This document shows positions 1-9,517 of a stretch of DNA of 64,000 nt, in pieces. Location of the stretch: the NCBI RefSeq assembly GCF_002910915.1, contig NZ_NEUF01000009.1:1-64000 (forward strand), read 5' to 3'. The translations under genes and the position numbers were made by a program. This stretch comes from Streptomyces sp. SM10. GTDB lineage: Bacteria; Actinomycetota; Actinomycetes; Streptomycetales; Streptomycetaceae. The notes beneath the pieces were generated by a model. That model made no database searches. It had not been told where the DNA came from and was given only the letters and a program-made list of their open reading frames with translations. The number at the start of each line of letters is the position of its first letter. The stretch's first letter is position 1.

Positions 1-211
1 CGAGTCCGCCCTCGCGGGCCTGGTGCGCGCGGCGGCCGCCTTCGCCTTCCGCCCCCTGCTCACCGCGGTCGCCGTGGTGGGCGCGGTGCGACATCCGGCG
101 CGGTCCCGCGTCCGGCGCGCCGGACGCGTCCACCCGCTCGCCCCGGCCCGCTTCCTCGTGCACTCCGTGGGACGGAGGGGTCCGCCGCGCTCGGCCTTCA
201 GCTTTGCCTGA
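1..211 (+). CDS. 3' end of an unidentified CDS (truncated by window edge)
   Basis: An open frame runs in from the left edge (codons from base 2) and stops with TGA at 209-211. It has strongly GC-biased third positions, as real genes here do. The visible 69 residues hold one hydrophobic stretch followed by an Arg/Pro-rich basic tail ending in SAFSFA, which suggests the C-terminal end of a small membrane protein. I do not recognise the family. An internal ATG at 23 could also start a 62-residue protein, but no convincing ribosome binding site precedes it. Confidence 0.4.
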   Translation, partial: ESALAGLVRAAAAFAFRPLLTAVAVVGAVRHPARSRVRRAGRVHPLAPARFLVHSVGRRGPPRSAFSFA

Positions 212-260
212 GCACGCGGTACGACCCCCTGAGCCATCCCCACCCCTACGGAGCACTCCC

Positions 261-1076
261 ATGAGCAGTCGCAACAGCCAGGCCAACAAGTCCGCCGCCC
301 GCGAGCGGCTGCGCGTGGAGCGCGAGCGCCAGGCGAAGAAGGACAAGGTACGCAAGCAGGTCGTCGTCGGCGTCTCGATCGTCGGCGTGCTCGCGATCGC
401 CGGCGCCGTCAGCTACGGCGTGATGCAACTGAACAAGCCCTCCGCCTGGGACGCCGCGGCGGACGCGAAGAACGTCACCGCGCCCAAGAACACCTCGGGC
501 GACGACGGCACGACCGTCGTGATCGGCGAGTCGAGCGCCAAGAAGACCCTGGAGCTGTACGAGGACTCGCGCTGCCCGATCTGCGCCACCTTCGAGCAGA
601 CGGTCGGCGAGACCGTGGCCAAGGACGTCGACGCGGGCAAGTACAAGATCAAGTACGTCGGCGCGACCTTCATCGACAACTCCGACAGCGGCGAGGGCTC
701 GAAGAACGCCCTGAGCGCCCTGGGTGCGGCGCTCGACGTGAGCCCGGAGGCCTTCCTGGAGTACAAGACCGCTCTGTACTCCGCGAAGTACCACCCCGAG
801 GAGACGAACGACAAGTTCGCCAAGGACAGCTACCTGATCGAGGTGGCGGACTCCGTGGACGCGCTGAAGGGCAACAAGGCTTTCCAGAAGGCCGTCGAGG
901 ACGGTACGTACGACGCCTGGGCGATCAAGATGTCCAAGACGTTCGACAAGAGCGGGGTCCAGGGGACACCCACCCTCAAGATGGACGGCAAGACGCTCAC
1001 CGCCGAGGGCAGCGAGAACGCCCCCATGACGGTGGCCGACTTCAACGCGGCGGTCACCAAGGCCCTGAAGGGCTGA
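261..1076 (+). CDS. Membrane-anchored DsbA-like thioredoxin-fold protein
   Basis: 271 residues. A basic cytoplasmic N-tail (about 1-33) is followed by one membrane segment (about 34-54), so the C-terminal domain faces outside the membrane. That domain has the redox motif C105-P-I-C108 in the context SRCPICATF and a late GTPTL cis-proline segment, both typical of the DsbA/thioredoxin_4 family; expected role is thiol-disulfide exchange on exported proteins. The ATG at 261 follows ACGGAGC at 248-254; upstream in-frame ATG 204 lies inside the preceding gene and would add a non-conserved tail. It is followed by a strong terminator, so it is probably monocistronic. The natural substrate cannot be told. 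Confidence 0.85.
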   Translation: MSSRNSQANKSAARERLRVERERQAKKDKVRKQVVVGVSIVGVLAIAGAVSYGVMQLNKPSAWDAAADAKNVTAPKNTSGDDGTTVVIGESSAKKTLELYEDSRCPICATFEQTVGETVAKDVDAGKYKIKYVGATFIDNSDSGEGSKNALSALGAALDVSPEAFLEYKTALYSAKYHPEETNDKFAKDSYLIEVADSVDALKGNKAFQKAVEDGTYDAWAIKMSKTFDKSGVQGTPTLKMDGKTLTAEGSENAPMTVADFNAAVTKALKG

Positions 1077-1172
1077 CGGACCACCGGCTCCGGGGACTCC
1101 GCGCCCGCAGAACGGCGGGAAGACTCACGGCCGGACCGGGGCGGCCGACGTAACTCCGGGCGTCATTCAGCC

Positions 1173-1209
1173 AACGGGCGGGCGAACTTCCTTTGTTCGC
1201 CCGCCCGTT
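1173..1209 (+). terminator. 15-bp perfect hairpin between the DsbA-like gene and phoD
   Basis: Arms 1173-1187 and 1195-1209 are exact reverse complements around the 7-base loop TTCCTTT. There is no T-tract, as is usual for actinobacterial terminators. It closes the upstream gene and ends only 15 bases before the predicted phoD -10 box. Confidence 0.75.
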
Positions 1210-1224
1210 CGCTCTACCCGCCAG

Positions 1225-1230
1225 TAGGGT
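1225..1230 (+). promoter_or_regulatory. -10 box TAGGGT of phoD, probably leaderless transcript
   Basis: TAGGGT lies 8 bases before the GTG start at 1239 and no Shine-Dalgarno is visible between them. A transcript starting at or next to the start codon is expected. No clear -35 was found because the terminator stem occupies that region. Confidence 0.5.
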
Positions 1231-1238
1231 GATCGCCC

Positions 1239-2906
1239 GTGACCAGACGACACCTCTCCGCCGCACCCACCCGCCGCACGGTCGTCAAGGCCGCCGCAGC
1301 CACCGCGGTCGCCGGCTCCGTGCTGACCTCGACCAGTGCCCGGGCCGCCGACGGCCCGGCCTTCCTGCACGGCGTCGCCTCCGGCGACCCGTTGCCCGAC
1401 GGCATACTCCTGTGGACCCGCGTCACCCCGTCCCCGGACGCCCTGCCGGGCTCGGGCCTGGGCCCCGACACACCGTTGACCTGGGAGGTCTCCGAGGACA
1501 AGGCCTTCTCCCGGATCGCCGCCCGGGGCACGGCCGTCGCACGGGCCGGCTCCGACCACACCGTCAAGGCCGATGTCCGGGGGCTGCGCCCGGCGACGAC
1601 GTACTGGTTCCGCTTCGCGGCCGCCGCTCACGGGGGCCAGGAGGGCGGCCAGGGCGTCCTCTCCCCCGTCGGCCGCACCCGCACGGCGCCCGCCGCCGGG
1701 GCGAAGGTCGCCGGGATCCGCTTCGGCGTGGTGTCCTGCGCCAACTGGGAGGCGGGCTGGTTCTCCCCGTACCGCCATCTCGCGGCCCGTGCCGATCTGG
1801 ACGCCGTGCTGCACCTGGGTGACTACATCTACGAGTACGCGTCGGGCAGTTACCCGACCCGGGACACCGTCGTACGCCCGCACGCCCCGCTCCACGAGAT
1901 CCTGACCCTCGCCGACTACCGCCTGAGGCACGGCACGTACAAGACGGACACCGACCTCCAGACGCTCCACGCCACCCACCCGGTGATCGCGATCTGGGAC
2001 GACCACGAGTTCGCCAACGACGCCTGGTCGGGGGGAGCCGAGAACCACACCCCCGGCACCGAGGGCGCCTGGGCCGCCCGGGTGGCCGCGGCGAAGCAGG
2101 CGTACTTCGAGTGGATGCCGGTCCGCGCCTCCACCGAGGGCACCGTCTACCGGCGGCTGAGCTTCGGCGATCTGGCCGAGCTGCACCTGCTCGACCTGCG
2201 CAGCTTCCGCTCCGAGCAGGCGTCGATCGGCGACGGCGCGGTCGACGACCCGGAGCGCTCGATCACCGGGCGGGCCCAGCTGGACTGGCTCAAGGCCGGG
2301 CTGACCGCCTCGGACGCCGCCTGGAAGCTGGTCGGCACCTCGGTGATGATCTCCCCGGTGGCCTTCGGCGCCCTGCCCGCCCATCTGCTGGCTCCGCTGG
2401 CGGAGCTGCTCGGGCTTCCCGCGGAGGGGCTGGCGGTCAACGTCGACCAGTGGGACGGCTACACGGACGACCGCAAGGAGCTGATCGCGCACCTGCGGGA
2501 GAACGCCGTAAGGGACACGGTCTTCCTGACCGGCGACATCCACATGGCGTGGGCCAACGACGTGCCCGTGAAGGCGGCGACCTATCCGCTGTCCGCCTCG
2601 GCGGCCACCGAGTTCGTGGTGACGTCGGTCACCTCGGACAACCTGGACGACATCCTGCGGGTCGCCCCCGGGACGGTCTCGGTGGTCGCGGCGGCCGCGG
2701 TCAAGGCAGCCAACCGCCATGTGAAGTGGGTCGACATGGACGGGCACGGCTACGGCGTCCTCGACGTGACGGCCGAACGCTCCCAGATGGACTACTACGT
2801 GGTCTCCGACAAGACGAGGCGGGACGCGACGTCGTCCTGGGCCCGCTCGTACCGCACGCGCAGCGGCACACAGAGGATCGAGAGGGCCGACGCCCCGGTG
2901 CGCTGA
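1239..2906 (+). CDS. phoD: PhoD-family alkaline phosphatase/phosphodiesterase (Tat-exported)
   Basis: 555 residues, a normal length for secreted PhoD enzymes, which hydrolyse phosphate mono- and diesters using Fe/Ca. The N-terminus has a twin-arginine signal (R12-R13 in [10 protein letters not shown]), an Ala-rich hydrophobic core and a likely cleavage after A36 (ARA). The PhoD N-terminal domain begins with [19 protein letters not shown]. Metallophosphoesterase motifs follow: [29 protein letters not shown] and TGDIHMAW. The GTG start is set by the signal peptide and the adjacent -10 box. Genes of this family are normally PhoP-controlled in Streptomyces; I could not identify PHO-box repeats here. 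A hairpin follows the stop. Confidence 0.9.
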   Translation: MTRRHLSAAPTRRTVVKAAAATAVAGSVLTSTSARAADGPAFLHGVASGDPLPDGILLWTRVTPSPDALPGSGLGPDTPLTWEVSEDKAFSRIAARGTAVARAGSDHTVKADVRGLRPATTYWFRFAAAAHGGQEGGQGVLSPVGRTRTAPAAGAKVAGIRFGVVSCANWEAGWFSPYRHLAARADLDAVLHLGDYIYEYASGSYPTRDTVVRPHAPLHEILTLADYRLRHGTYKTDTDLQTLHATHPVIAIWDDHEFANDAWSGGAENHTPGTEGAWAARVAAAKQAYFEWMPVRASTEGTVYRRLSFGDLAELHLLDLRSFRSEQASIGDGAVDDPERSITGRAQLDWLKAGLTASDAAWKLVGTSVMISPVAFGALPAHLLAPLAELLGLPAEGLAVNVDQWDGYTDDRKELIAHLRENAVRDTVFLTGDIHMAWANDVPVKAATYPLSASAATEFVVTSVTSDNLDDILRVAPGTVSVVAAAAVKAANRHVKWVDMDGHGYGVLDVTAERSQMDYYVVSDKTRRDATSSWARSYRTRSGTQRIERADAPVR

Positions 2907-2922
2907 CCACTGGAGTACGCCG

Positions 2923-2954
2923 AAGGGGCCGCGCGCCGGGGTGCGCGGCCCCTT
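2923..2954. terminator. Bidirectional terminator between convergent phoD and hydrolase genes
   Basis: Arms 2923-2934 (AAGGGGCCGCGC) and 2943-2954 are exact reverse complements, loop 2935-2942, followed by T residues on the plus strand. It starts 17 bases after the phoD stop and lies just beyond the stop of the convergent gene, so it can serve both. Confidence 0.75.
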
Positions 2955-2961
2955 TCCGCGG

Positions 2962-3540
2962 CTACAGCGTGGCGAGGAAGCCCAGCGAGACCTTCCAGGC
3001 CAGCTCGGCCGCGTCCTCGTCGTGGTCGGGCAGGTCCGGGTCGGTGAACAGGTGCCCGGCGCCCGGGTAGCGGTAGACCTCGACGTCCGCGCCGGTGCGC
3101 TGCATCTGGAGGTACCAGCTGGTCAGCCAGTCGTGCGACTCGAAGGGGTCGGGGTCGGCGACGTGCAGCTGGACCGGCAGCTCGTCCACCGAGGCTGTCT
3201 CCGCGATGTCCGACGTGCCGTGGAGCAGCAGCAGTCCCCGCGCCTTCGCGTCACCGAGCGCGAGGGTCTGCGCCACCGACGCCCCGAAGGAGAACCCCGC
3301 GTAGACGAGGCCCTGGTCCGAGTAGGGCGCGGCGGCCAGCACGGCGCGCTTGAGCAGCTCGTCCTTGCCGACCTCCTCCTTGAAGGCCAGTCCTTCCTCG
3401 ACCGTCTCGAAGGTGTGACCCTCGAAGAGATCGGGCACGCGCACCTCGTGGCCGGCTGCGCGCAGCCGGTCCGCCGACGCGTGCACGGCCGGCCGCAGAC
3501 CGTAGGTCGAGTGGAAAAGCATGATGTTCATGCGGTCCAT
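2962..3540 (-). CDS. Dienelactone-hydrolase-family alpha/beta hydrolase
   Basis: 192 residues, compact single-domain alpha/beta hydrolase fold. The nucleophile elbow is G-F-S84-F-G, so serine replaces the cysteine of classical dienelactone hydrolases. D129 or D131 in VADPDPF and H163 in GAGHLF are candidate Asp and His of the triad. There is no signal peptide, so it is cytoplasmic. The start is uncertain: ATG 3540 (MDRMNIM) or ATG 3531; neither has a clear Shine-Dalgarno. It is divergent from the MscS gene, with only 37 bases between the starts, so the promoters must overlap. The substrate cannot be predicted. Confidence 0.8.
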   Translation of the reverse strand: MDRMNIMLFHSTYGLRPAVHASADRLRAAGHEVRVPDLFEGHTFETVEEGLAFKEEVGKDELLKRAVLAAAPYSDQGLVYAGFSFGASVAQTLALGDAKARGLLLLHGTSDIAETASVDELPVQLHVADPDPFESHDWLTSWYLQMQRTGADVEVYRYPGAGHLFTDPDLPDHDEDAAELAWKVSLGFLATL

Positions 3541-3577
3541 GGTGCCAGGCGCGCCCCGAGTCTTGGAGGACGACCGG

Positions 3578-4747
3578 ATGGAGAACATACTGCGCCCGCT
3601 GCTGGTGGTGGGCGGTTCGGTGGTGATCACCCTGGTGCTGGGATGGGTGGTCGACCTGATGCTGCGCCGCGCAGACAGCCGGCACAGCGAGACCCCGCTG
3701 TGGGGTCTGCTGCGGCGCTGCCGGCCACCTCTGCAGGTGGTGTTCTGCACCGCCCTGCTGAGGGCCACGTTCAGCCAGATCCGCCTGGAGCCGATCCGGG
3801 ACCACCGCGCCGTGATCGGCCAGGCCCTGACCCTGGTGCTGATCGCGGCGTCGGCCTGGCTGGTCCTGCGGGTCGCGGCCACCGTCGTGGAGTCGTCCTA
3901 CGCCCGGTACGCCTCGGCCTCGCGCGACGCGGCACGCGTTCGCCGGGTCCGCACCCAGGTCACCCTGATCCAGCGCGTGGTCACCGCCGTGGTCGCGACG
4001 GTGGCGATCGCGGCGATGCTGCTCACCTTCCCCGCGATGCGCACGGTCGGCACCTCGATGCTCGCCTCGGCAGGTGTGGTCGGCATCGTCGCCGGTGTCG
4101 CCGCGCAGTCGACGCTCGGCAACCTCTTCGCCGGGTTCCAGATCGCCTTCGGCGACATGGTCAGGATCGGCGACACCGTGGTGGCGGAGGGGGAATGGGG
4201 AACGGTGGAGGAGATCACCCTGACCTTCCTCACCGTCCGCACCTGGGACGAGCGGCGGATCACGATGCCGGTGTCCTACTTCACCAGCAAGCCGTTCGAG
4301 AACTGGTCCCGCGGCGGGGCGCAGATGACCGGCACCGTCTACTTCCAGCTCGACCACGCCGCGCCGATCGCGGCGATGCGCGAACGGCTCCGGGACATCC
4401 TGGGCGAGTGTGCCGCGTGGGACGGCCGCGACTGGTCCCTGGCCGTGACGGACACCACCCCGACGACGATCGAGGTCCGCGCCGTGGTCACCGCCAAGGA
4501 CGCCGACGACGTCTGGACCGCGCGGTGCGCCGTGCGGGAGCAGATGATCAGCTGGCTCCGGGAGACGCATCCGTACGCGCTTCCCCGCGTCATGACCGCA
4601 CCCGCCGCACAGGCACCGGGCGACCACGGTCGGGAGCCGGGCTCGTCGCGTGAGCGGGAGCGGGAGCTGGCCGGTGCGGCACACGGCCCGTCGGCGAACG
4701 GGCAGACGGTCGACACCGACAGGAGTCCCCGTACGGGCCGTGGCTGA
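3578..4747 (+). CDS. MscS-family mechanosensitive ion channel
   Basis: 389 residues. ATG 3578 is preceded by TTGGAGGA at 3563-3570. N-terminal membrane helices lie at about 5-30, 55-65, 80-105 and 130-152. The pore helix and the beta domain form the conserved MscS core, from GVVGIVAGVAAQSTLGNLF (about 166-184) through GDMVRIGDTV to the ITMPVSYFTSKPFENWSR segment. The channel releases solutes on hypo-osmotic shock. A hydrophilic C-terminal tail of about 50 residues is rich in Arg, Glu and Gly. It is divergent from the hydrolase gene and convergent with the antiporter, with only 24 bases between the stops and no obvious terminator. Confidence 0.88.
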   Translation: MENILRPLLVVGGSVVITLVLGWVVDLMLRRADSRHSETPLWGLLRRCRPPLQVVFCTALLRATFSQIRLEPIRDHRAVIGQALTLVLIAASAWLVLRVAATVVESSYARYASASRDAARVRRVRTQVTLIQRVVTAVVATVAIAAMLLTFPAMRTVGTSMLASAGVVGIVAGVAAQSTLGNLFAGFQIAFGDMVRIGDTVVAEGEWGTVEEITLTFLTVRTWDERRITMPVSYFTSKPFENWSRGGAQMTGTVYFQLDHAAPIAAMRERLRDILGECAAWDGRDWSLAVTDTTPTTIEVRAVVTAKDADDVWTARCAVREQMISWLRETHPYALPRVMTAPAAQAPGDHGREPGSSRERERELAGAAHGPSANGQTVDTDRSPRTGRG

Positions 4748-4771
4748 CCCCCGCGCGCCGCGGCGGGCCCG

Positions 4772-6358
4772 TCAGCGCAGGCTGCGCACGTCCAGGTTCC
4801 TCAGCACCCGGTCCACGACCTCCGGATCCGCGCCGGGCTCGCTGCGGGCGGAGAGCACCTCGTGGCGGGCTGCCGACAGCAGCTCTCGCTGCACCCGGCC
4901 GAACGTCCTGAACCGCTCGGCGCGCTGGGCGTAGGCCTCGCGCCGCTCGTCGTCGAGCATGTCCGGACTGATCCGGGCCCCGATGTCGTACGCAGCGCGC
5001 TGCAGCCTCTCCTGGACGTCCTCGGGGAAGTCCTCGGCGTCCTCGATCTCCTTGAGGCGGTGCTTGGCCGCTTTGGCGGCCCGGATCGCGAGGGCGCGTT
5101 CCAGGGCCTGCTCCGCCTCGGTGTCGGCCCTGACGCCGAGCTTCCGCACGAGCCACGGCAGGGTGAGGCCCTGGAAGACGAGGGTGGCCATGATGACGGC
5201 GAAGGCGATGAAGACGATCTCGTCCCGGCCGGGGAACGGCTTCCCGTCGTCGGTCTCCAGGGGGATCGCCAGCGCGAGCGCCACGGAGGCCACCCCGCGC
5301 ATCCCCGCCCACCACATGACGATGGTCTCCCGCCAGTTGGTGGGGATCTCCTCGTCGTACTCACGCCGCCGGTGGAGCCGCTTGGCGAGCCACGTCGCCG
5401 GCAGCAGCCAGAGGAGCCGTACGCCGACGACGACCGCGACGATCACCAGCCCCCATCCCACGAGCTCCAGTTCCCGGCCGTCGGCGGTGCCGAAGACGCT
5501 GTGGAGTTCCAGCCCGATGAGGCCGAAGGCGACACCGGTCACGAGGGTGTCGACGATCTCCCAGAAGGAACGGCCGGTGAGGCGGCCGAGGACGTCGTCG
5601 GCGTCCGCGGCGTGCTCCGCGAGGAAGAGCGCGGTGGTGAGGACCGCGAGCACGCCGGATCCCATCAGCTCCTCGGCGAGCACGTAGCTGACGAAGGGGA
5701 CCAGCAGGGTCAGGCCGACCTGGAGCGTGGCGTCGCCCAGCAGCCCCATCAGCTTGATGGTCAGCCAGCCGAGCACCAGCCCGACCACCACGGCGACGAC
5801 CGCGGAGAGCAGGAGGAGCCCGAAGGCCTCGGGAAGCGAGAAGGTGCCGCTGACGGCCGCGGCGATCGCCACGTGGTACAGGACGATGGCTGTGACGTCG
5901 TTGAACAGCCCCTCGCCCTCCAGGATCGAGACGAGGCGGCGCGGCAGTCCGACCGAGCCGGCGACCGCCGTGGCGGCGACGGGATCGGGCGGGGCGACGA
6001 GGGCACCCAGCGCCACGGCGGCGGCGACGGGCAGCCCGGGGACGATCGCGTCGGCGACCGCGGCGACGGCCGCCGTCGTGACGAAGACGAGGGCGACCGC
6101 CAGCAGGAAGATCGGCCGCCTGTTGGCCGCGAACTGCCGCCAGGAGGTGCGCTGCACCGAGGCGTAGAGCAGCGGGGGCAGCAGGGCGGGGAGGATGACC
6201 TCCGGCGGGATGTCCACGTCGGGGACGAAACTCGCGAAGGCCATGCCGATCCCGGCGAGCGTCATCAGCACGGGCGCGGGCAGACCCAGCCGCTCCCCCA
6301 GTGGCACCGTGACCACCGCTCCGAGGAGAAGCAGGAGCAGGAGTGCCATCTGGTCCAC
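4772..6358 (-). CDS. CPA1-family Na+/H+ antiporter
   Basis: 528 residues with about 12 hydrophobic membrane segments in the first 400 residues, then a charged cytoplasmic C-terminal region of about 110 residues rich in Glu, Arg and Ala (possible coiled coil). Recognisable CPA1 motifs are ALVAPPDPVAATAV and EGEGLFNDVTAIVL; the FND aspartate and the PDP region belong to the ion path. GTG 6358 is favoured because GGAAGG lies 7 bases upstream; ATG 6349 would remove only three residues. The role is cation-proton exchange for pH and sodium tolerance. Confidence 0.87.
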   Translation of the reverse strand: MDQMALLLLLLLGAVVTVPLGERLGLPAPVLMTLAGIGMAFASFVPDVDIPPEVILPALLPPLLYASVQRTSWRQFAANRRPIFLLAVALVFVTTAAVAAVADAIVPGLPVAAAVALGALVAPPDPVAATAVAGSVGLPRRLVSILEGEGLFNDVTAIVLYHVAIAAAVSGTFSLPEAFGLLLLSAVVAVVVGLVLGWLTIKLMGLLGDATLQVGLTLLVPFVSYVLAEELMGSGVLAVLTTALFLAEHAADADDVLGRLTGRSFWEIVDTLVTGVAFGLIGLELHSVFGTADGRELELVGWGLVIVAVVVGVRLLWLLPATWLAKRLHRRREYDEEIPTNWRETIVMWWAGMRGVASVALALAIPLETDDGKPFPGRDEIVFIAFAVIMATLVFQGLTLPWLVRKLGVRADTEAEQALERALAIRAAKAAKHRLKEIEDAEDFPEDVQERLQRAAYDIGARISPDMLDDERREAYAQRAERFRTFGRVQRELLSAARHEVLSARSEPGADPEVVDRVLRNLDVRSLR

Positions 6359-6462
6359 GTTGTGCCTTCCGCAGCGCGCCGGACCCGTTGATCAGCGGGC
6401 CAGGGCTCCCAGCGTGCCACGCCGGACCGGCCGTCCCGCGGCAGCCCCCGCGGGCCGCGCGG

Positions 6463-6936
6463 TCAGAGTGTGCGGCGCATGGCCCGGTGGGGCATCCCGG
6501 CGTCCGGGAACTCGGGGCCGTACGCCGTGTAGCCGAGCCGCTCGTAGAAGCCGAGCGCGTGGGTCTGGGCGTGCAGGTCCACGGCGGCCAGGCCCAGCGC
6601 GCGGGCCTCCTCCTCGATCGCCCGCACCAGTGCGGCGCCGACACCGAGGCCGCGGGCCTCGCGGGTCACCGCGAGGCGGCCCAGTGAGCCGGCCGCGGGG
6701 TCGCCGTCGGTCCGGTCCGCCGCCGCCTCACCGTGCAGCAGCCGTCCCGTGCCGAGCGCGGAGCCGTCCGCGGCGACCGCCAGGACGTGGACCGCCGCAG
6801 GGTCGTGGGCGTCGTACTCGAGCTCCTCGGGCACCTGCTGCTCACCGACGAAGACGTCCTTGCGGACCTGGAAACAGGCCGCGAGGTCACTCTCGTCGAG
6901 GGCCCTTCGGGTGCTGTACGAGGCGACGGAGGTCAC
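6463..6936 (-). CDS. GNAT-family N-acetyltransferase
   Basis: 157 residues, one GNAT domain. The acetyl-CoA loop is visible as [16 protein letters not shown], where R/Q-x-x-G-x-G/A is represented by [21 protein letters not shown] near the C-terminus is the usual motif of ElaA-like members, and the N-terminal [17 protein letters not shown] segment also points to ElaA. Start GTG 6936 overlaps the rluD stop by four bases (GTGA), so it is translationally coupled. The acetyl acceptor is unknown. Confidence 0.82.
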   Translation of the reverse strand: MTSVASYSTRRALDESDLAACFQVRKDVFVGEQQVPEELEYDAHDPAAVHVLAVAADGSALGTGRLLHGEAAADRTDGDPAAGSLGRLAVTREARGLGVGAALVRAIEEEARALGLAAVDLHAQTHALGFYERLGYTAYGPEFPDAGMPHRAMRRTL

Positions 6937-7874
6937 TGGCTCTCCGCGGCGATCGTGTCGAGGGCGTGGCGCAGGTCGTCCGGGTAGGTGCTCTCGAATT
7001 CGACCCAGCCGCCGTCGGCCGGGTGCTCGAAGCCGAGCCGGACCGCGTGGAGCCACTGCCGGGTCAGGCCGAGGCGCTTGGCCAGCGTGGGGTCGGCGCC
7101 GTAGGTCAGGTCGCCGACGCAGGGGTGGCGGTGGGCGGACATGTGCACGCGGATCTGGTGCGTGCGCCCGGTCTCCAGCTTGATGTCGAGAAGGCTGGCG
7201 GCGCGGTAGGCCTCGATGAGGTCGTAGTGGGTCACGGAGGGCTTGCCCTCGGCGGTGACGGCCCACTTGTAGTCGTGCTGCGGGTGGCGGCCGATGGGGG
7301 CGTCGATGGTGCCACTCATCGGGTCCGGGTGGCCCTGCACCAGCGCGTGGTACTTCTTCTCGACGACCCGGTCGCGGAACTGCGCCTTGAGCAGGGTGTA
7401 GGCACGCTCGGACTTGGCCACGACCATCAGGCCGGAGGTGCCGACGTCCAGCCGGTGCACGATGCCCTGGCGCTCGGCGGCACCCGAGGTGGAGATGCGG
7501 TAGCCGGCCGCGGCGAGACCGCCGATGACGGTGGTGCCGGTCCAGCCGGGGCTCGGGTGGGCGGCCACACCGACCGGCTTCATGATCACGACGATGTCGT
7601 CGTCGTCGTGGACGATCTCCATGCCCTCGACGGGCTCGGCGACGATCTGGACCGGAGCGGCCGCCTGGGGCATCTCCACCTCCAGCCAGGCACCGCCGTG
7701 CACCCGCTCGGACTTCCCGGCCACCGCGCCGTCCACCTGGACCTTCCCGGCGGAGGCCAGCTCGGCGGCCTTGGTGCGGGAGAAACCGAACATCCGGGAG
7801 ATGGCGGCGTCGACACGCTCGCCCTCCAGGCCGTCGGGTACGGGCAGGGTGCGGACCTCGGGATACGTACTCAC
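6933..7874 (-). CDS. rluD: 23S rRNA pseudouridine synthase, RluD-like
   Basis: 313 residues. N-terminal S4 RNA-binding domain (about 15-75), then the RluA-family catalytic domain. Motif II is H140-R-L-D143-V-G-T-S-G-L, with D143 the catalytic aspartate. [12 protein letters not shown] is motif III. The enzyme isomerises uridines of 23S rRNA (positions 1911, 1915 and 1917 in E. coli). GTG 7874 gives the normal length; the Shine-Dalgarno is weak. It is the middle gene of lspA-rluD-GNAT: 23 bases after lspA and overlapping the next gene by four bases. Confidence 0.88.
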   Translation of the reverse strand: MSTYPEVRTLPVPDGLEGERVDAAISRMFGFSRTKAAELASAGKVQVDGAVAGKSERVHGGAWLEVEMPQAAAPVQIVAEPVEGMEIVHDDDDIVVIMKPVGVAAHPSPGWTGTTVIGGLAAAGYRISTSGAAERQGIVHRLDVGTSGLMVVAKSERAYTLLKAQFRDRVVEKKYHALVQGHPDPMSGTIDAPIGRHPQHDYKWAVTAEGKPSVTHYDLIEAYRAASLLDIKLETGRTHQIRVHMSAHRHPCVGDLTYGADPTLAKRLGLTRQWLHAVRLGFEHPADGGWVEFESTYPDDLRHALDTIAAESQ

Positions 7875-7897
7875 CAGTCGAGTATGCCTTGCGCCCG

Positions 7898-8491
7898 CTA
7901 GTCCTTGTGCACGGTGCCGTCGGGGTCCAGGCCCTTGAAGGAGAGGATCACGATGAGGATTCCGCCGCACACGATCGCGGAGTCCGCGAGGTTGAAGACG
8001 GCGAAGTGCGCGGGGGCGATGAAGTCGACCACCGCGCCCTTGAAGACGCCCGGCGCGCGGAAGATGCGGTCGGTGAGGTTGCCGAGCGCCCCGCCGAGCA
8101 GCAGCCCCAGGGCGATGGCCCAGGGCAGGCTGTAGAGCTTCCGGGCGAGCCGGACGATGACGATGATCACGACGGCCGCGATGGCCGTGAAGATCACGGT
8201 GAACGCCTCGCCGATCCCGAACGCGGCGCCCGCGTTGCGGATCGCGTCGAACTTCAGCCACTCACCGAAGATCTCGATGGGCTCCTCGTGCTCCAGCTTC
8301 GCGACCACGATCATCTTGCTGATCAGGTCCAGGAGGTAGGCCAGGACGGCCACGACGAGGAGGGCGAGGACCTTCTTCCTGCCCCGGCCGGCCCGGGTCG
8401 AGCCCTCGGCCGGGTGCTGGGGCTCAGCCCCGTCGGCCCCCTCGGCATCAGGGATATCCGGCGTACCGATGATGCGCTCCGCCTCTGCCAC
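7898..8491 (-). CDS. lspA: Lipoprotein signal peptidase (signal peptidase II)
   Basis: 197 residues. It cleaves prolipoprotein signal peptides at the diacylglyceryl-cysteine. A hydrophilic N-tail of about 38 residues precedes four membrane helices. Conserved blocks are [28 protein letters not shown] (first catalytic Asp) and FNLADSAIV (second catalytic Asp). Start GTG 8491 follows GAGGGA five bases upstream. The N-tail is longer than in E. coli LspA, as is common in actinobacteria. It is probably the first gene of the lspA-rluD-GNAT operon. Confidence 0.92.
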   Translation of the reverse strand: MAEAERIIGTPDIPDAEGADGAEPQHPAEGSTRAGRGRKKVLALLVVAVLAYLLDLISKMIVVAKLEHEEPIEIFGEWLKFDAIRNAGAAFGIGEAFTVIFTAIAAVVIIVIVRLARKLYSLPWAIALGLLLGGALGNLTDRIFRAPGVFKGAVVDFIAPAHFAVFNLADSAIVCGGILIVILSFKGLDPDGTVHKD

Positions 8492-8684
8492 GTGAGTCCC
8501 TCAACCTAGGTGCCTGACTGAGGACGAGGGTACGACACACCCAGGCTGTCAGGGGCCTCAGGCCCCGGACCGTCCCGGGCCTCCGCCACCGCCCGGACCT
8601 TTCGTCCGGACGCGGCCCGGACGGGTCCCGGAGGCGGCCCGGACCATGACGCGGCATGATCCGGGCGCGATCCGGACGGATCGG

Positions 8685-9491
8685 CTAGCCGCGCCGCTCC
8701 TGCTTCTGCTTGTCCTCGACGCAGAGCGTGGCCCGAGGGAAGGCCTGCATCCGCGCCTTGCCGATCGGCTTACCGCAGACCTCGCAGAGCCCGTAGGTCC
8801 CCGCGTCGAGGCGGGCCAGGGCCCGCTCGGTCTGGTCCAGGGTCTCCTGGGCGTGGGCCGCCAGGGACAGCTCGTGCTCGCGGGTGATGTTCTTCGTGCC
8901 GGTGTCCGCGTCGTCGTCGCCGGCCCCGTCCCCGGAGTCGCGCATCAGACCGGCGAGCGCCGCGCCCGACGCCTCCAGCTCGCTCCTCAGCCGCAGGACC
9001 TCACCGGTCAGCTCGGTCCGGGCCGCCTCGACCTCCTCCGGGGTCCAGGGGTCCTCTCCCGGCCTGACGGCGAGGTCTCCGGGCGCCGTCGCTGTCGCGG
9101 TGCCCTCTCCTGCCTCCGTGGTCCCGGCCGCGCTCTTCTTGGCTACCACCGTGTGGGCTCCTGTCTGCTCGGCGGCCCGGGCCGCCCCCGTGGCCTTCTT
9201 CGACGCCTTCTCGGCTGCGCTCTTCTTCGCGGTGCTCTTCTTCGCCGGCCCGTGACGCGTCGGTTCCCCGCCGGTCCGCTCCGGCTCCGCAGGCCGGGCC
9301 GCCGCCTTCTTCGCGACGGCCTTCTTCGCGGCCTTCTTCGTGGCTTTCCTCGCCGCCTTCTTCGCGGCCGGCTTCTCCTGGTCCGGCTCCGGACCGGCCT
9401 CCTCGCCCGCGCTCCCGTGCTCCTCCTCGGCAGCCGCAGCCGTGGATCTCATCGACGCCGTTCTCGATACGGCGGTCTTCTTCGCCACCAT
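8685..9491 (-). CDS. DksA/TraR-type zinc-finger protein with Lys/Ala-rich N-terminal tail
   Basis: 268 residues. Residues 1-125 are low complexity with KKAA/AKK runs like histone H1 or AlgP tails, which probably bind nucleic acid. Residues 150-230 form a coiled-coil-like helical region, as in DksA. A zinc-finger region closes the protein: C236-x2-C239, then C257. The fourth position, where a Cys is usual, is D260 (LCVEDK), so the metal site is C3-D or degenerate. DksA-type proteins enter the RNA polymerase secondary channel and alter initiation; whether this one does is inference. ATG 9491 is supported by GAAGGGG upstream. It is divergent from ileS. Confidence 0.8.
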   Translation of the reverse strand: MVAKKTAVSRTASMRSTAAAAEEEHGSAGEEAGPEPDQEKPAAKKAARKATKKAAKKAVAKKAAARPAEPERTGGEPTRHGPAKKSTAKKSAAEKASKKATGAARAAEQTGAHTVVAKKSAAGTTEAGEGTATATAPGDLAVRPGEDPWTPEEVEAARTELTGEVLRLRSELEASGAALAGLMRDSGDGAGDDDADTGTKNITREHELSLAAHAQETLDQTERALARLDAGTYGLCEVCGKPIGKARMQAFPRATLCVEDKQKQERRG

Positions 9492-9504
9492 GGCCGCGGC
9501 CCCT

Positions 9505-9517
9505 TCACATATTGTGA
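9505..9517. promoter_or_regulatory. 13-bp inverted repeat upstream of the DksA-like gene
   Basis: TCACATATTGTGA has perfect 5-bp arms (TCACA/TGTGA) around three bases. It lies 14 bases upstream of the ATG, just before the Shine-Dalgarno, in an unusually AT-rich spot. It could be an operator or part of a promoter. The arms have the opposite order to a CRP site. Confidence 0.3.
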
